Program-made: the position numbers and the translations under genes
Source of the DNA: Pigoraptor vietnamica
Lineage: Eukaryota > Opisthokonta > Filasterea
Assembly (NCBI GenBank): GCA_943704525.1
Contig: CALSCQ010002537.1
Span: 1-35,170 of the forward strand
Length of the DNA stretch: 35,170 nucleotides
Direction of reading: 5' to 3'
The notes under the pieces: model-generated
Database searches by the model: none
What the model was told of the DNA's origin: nothing
Seen by the model: only the letters and a program-made list of their open reading frames with translations
Part shown: one piece after another, positions 33,010 to 35,170 of the stretch
Layout: each line of letters opens with the position of its first letter
Numbering within the stretch: position 1 is the stretch's first letter

Positions 33010-35170
33010 TTACGAGCAGCTCCACAGGAAGACGTAGGTGCCTGTGGGTCCAATGAGACCGCGGCAGTCGGTCGTGAAGGCGATGTTGGTCTGGGGGTAA
33101 AACGGTGATGTCAAACAATCTCATTCCATGACGCGCGCGCCACTGTCAACGCCGGCATACACACCTCAGCCTGCCACTGGTACGTGACGGACGAGGCCAC
33201 GTTGAACGCCGAAACGAACGACGGCGAGGTCAGCACGTTCGCGCGGCGCATTGTGTTGCTTTCGGCCTTGAGCGCGAAATTGGCGGCGGGGTCGGCTGAG
33301 TAGAGCGATCCGTCAAAATCCACGAGGTAGATGATGTTCGTCGTCGTCTCGATTCCGCGAACAACGAGTGACTCGTGCTTCAAATTGAGCGCTGCGCGGA
33401 GAAAGCAGGAACAGTCCAGAGCGATGTCAGTTCTGCTGTCGGTAATAGCGGTGGCAGGAGCATGACATTAAGTTGCAACGTCGGCGCACCCACCAAGATA
33501 GGTGCCTCCGCCGTTGGGGATGACGCAGAGCCCGCTCGTGCACACAATAGGACGGTCACGCAGGACGCCGGCACAGCGGCTCACAACAAGGATGGTGTCG
33601 TTCGTAGAGTAGCGGAACTCGGCCGTAACGTTCTTCCCGTCCGCCGTCTTAATGACAGGCACGGAGAGCACGAGTCCGCGCGTGTCGACGGTATTGTTGA
33701 CGGGCACTGCGTTTAAGACGAAAGAGAAGAAGGTTAGAGAAGACGTGAGAGTCCAAAAGCAACGAAGAGACAGGTGCACTTGCGTATGCACACTCGTCCA
33801 CACACACACACACTCACCGTTCGCCGTCACATTCCCGATCACAGACACCTGGCCGGCGGCGATCTGGCCCATGAGCTTGCCAGACGGCGCGACGATGGAC
33901 GGCCCACGCAGCTTCACAGTCCCGCCATTCGCCAAGGTTCCCGCGTCGTTCACCGTCACAGCCTTTCCACCCAGGCTCGCCAGGCGCGCGTTCGGCCCCA
34001 CTGTGAGGGACTTGTAAGCGCGAACGAGGATGCCGCCGCCGGCGCCAAATCCAGCGCGAACCGCAGCAGAGCCCGCGCCGTGCGCCTCCGCAAACCCGTT
34101 GAACACAACGTTCGACGCCATCACAACGATCGCACCGCCGCCAGCAGCGCCACCACTACCGCCCGTCCCAGACGCGCACCCCTTGCTCGCTGGGCTCCCT
34201 GCCAACCCACCGGCACCTCCAGCACCGCCGCCGCAGCACTTCTTCGAGTCAGGATATCCGCTCGCGCGACCGCCGGAACCGCCACCGCCACCGCCGCCGA
34301 GGTAAACGTCGTCGCTGCTGTCCGCCTGCTTCTGAGACTCGCCGTTTGCTCCCATTGCAAGGTATCCACCCGGCGACCCATTCTGTCCGCTCGTCTCGAC
34401 AGTCCCGTCGTCGTAGTATTCGCACCGCTTGTTCGCAGACGAGTAGCTGCCACCGGCACCGCCAAACGCGCCGCCACCGCGACCACCCTCGAACGGGTAC
34501 GGCGACCACGCGTTGAGGAGAGGCGTGTCGACACTCGAACCACCACCGTTGAAACCGCCGCGCGCACCACCTTCACCGCCGTAGCCAACGCAGGGGTCAT
34601 GGTAGCCGTTGTTGGTGCGGGCCGCACGCATGCCCGGCGAGAGCGTTCCGTTGCTTCCGGCGACGTAGCCCTGTGGAAAGGCCAGATTGTGGATGGTCAG
34701 ACACTGTTCGGAAAACACAGAAATCCATAGCGAACACACACCTGGTAGCCGTCGAGTCCGATGGAGAATACATCGGTGCCACCACCGACCGCCGAAATCT
34801 GCTTGCGGTCGCACACAGCCGCGTCCTTGAGGAACGTCTCTCCGTAGCCACCGCCGCCGCCGCCGTAACCGAGGTACGACGCAACGAGCCCCGCCGTGTC
34901 CGCAATCGTCACGGTGCCGTCGGGGACCCTGATCATCAGCACGCCTGCAACAAGAGATGTAACATTGAGCTCACGTGATCTTCCGGGTTACCGTGCAGTC
35001 CACAGCGCATAAAACCCACGCACAGATGCCGGCGTTTCATTTTACAAGCCCACTCACCGGTGCCTGCGACGCCCGGTGCCCACGTCCCCGCCCCGAAGTT
35101 CGCGCTTTGCGGCGTGTACGCGCTCGGCTTCAACACCGTGTTCGCCGCGACAGTAAACGTCGCTCCCACC
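33010..35170 (-). CDS. Secreted glycine-rich repeat protein, C-terminal part
   Basis: Minus-strand exons 35170-35058 (continues beyond the window), 34944-34742, 34670-33818, 33706-33494, 33391-33165 and 33090-33010. The stop TAA is at 33010-33012 and phases agree at every junction. About 562 codons are visible. The central part (exon 34670-33818) alternates Gly-rich stretches (GGEGGARGGFNGGGSS, GGGGGGGSGG, GGGAGGAGG) with Cys-containing strands and ends in a regular region (GGAIVVMASNVVFNGFAEAHG) that reads like parallel-beta or pectate-lyase-type rungs. The visible part resembles the large glycine-rich extracellular proteins of protists and, loosely, the Gly-rich ectodomain of ALK/LTK-type receptors. 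The C-terminal 200 residues look like a beta-rich globular domain ending in FLWSCS. There is no membrane segment after it, so secretion is inferred; the signal peptide would lie outside the window. Confidence 0.8.

Noticed and set aside
1-35170. tRNA or rRNA genes, and autonomous mobile elements
   Set aside because: None was recognised on either strand by eye. A covariance-model scan would be needed to exclude divergent small RNAs.

Overview
This window is nuclear DNA from an intron-rich, GC-rich unicellular eukaryote. Every gene I could assemble is split by spliceosomal introns, almost all GT-AG and mostly 57-300 nt. The genes use the standard code (TAA and TGA stops seen) and sit among many CA/GT microsatellites. 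Gene content (a ZCCHC9 orthologue, an LPCAT1/2-type acyltransferase with EF-hands, a KIF20-type kinesin-6, a P5B ATPase and an HSF-type factor) suggests a free-living protist, but I cannot place the lineage from sequence alone. I found no tRNA, rRNA, virus-like element or CRISPR array.

Layout from left to right: the 3' end of an NHL/beta-propeller gene (+, 1-537); a kinesin-6 (-, 759-6116, 10 exons); a divergent spacer with four copies of a 25-nt AT-rich motif; a cysteine-rich type I membrane protein with a (Thr-Gly-Gly)n stalk (+, 6690-11461, 11 exons); a microsatellite-rich spacer; a soluble protein with a TIR/HET-like N-terminus (+, 12818-14711, 3 exons); a spacer with a 32-bp minisatellite and a CArG-like dyad; an LPCAT-like ER acyltransferase (+, 15375-19207, 11 exons); a P5B-type ATPase (-, 19611-27171, 21 exons); an HSF-type DNA-binding protein (-, 28398-29816, 3 exons); ZCCHC9 (-, 31050-32647, 6 exons); and the 3' part of a secreted glycine-rich protein (-, 33010 to beyond the right edge).

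The exon models come from hand splicing. For each complete gene the exon lengths add up to a whole number of codons and the codon phase agrees at every junction, which is the main support for the boundaries. The genes look like independent housekeeping and surface functions (cytokinesis motor, phospholipid remodelling, endomembrane transport, stress-type transcription, RNA binding, extracellular proteins). There is no operon or obvious pathway cluster.

The least explained items are the Cys-rich receptor, the TIR/HET-like protein, the extra C-terminal module on the kinesin, and the repeated or dyad elements in three promoters.
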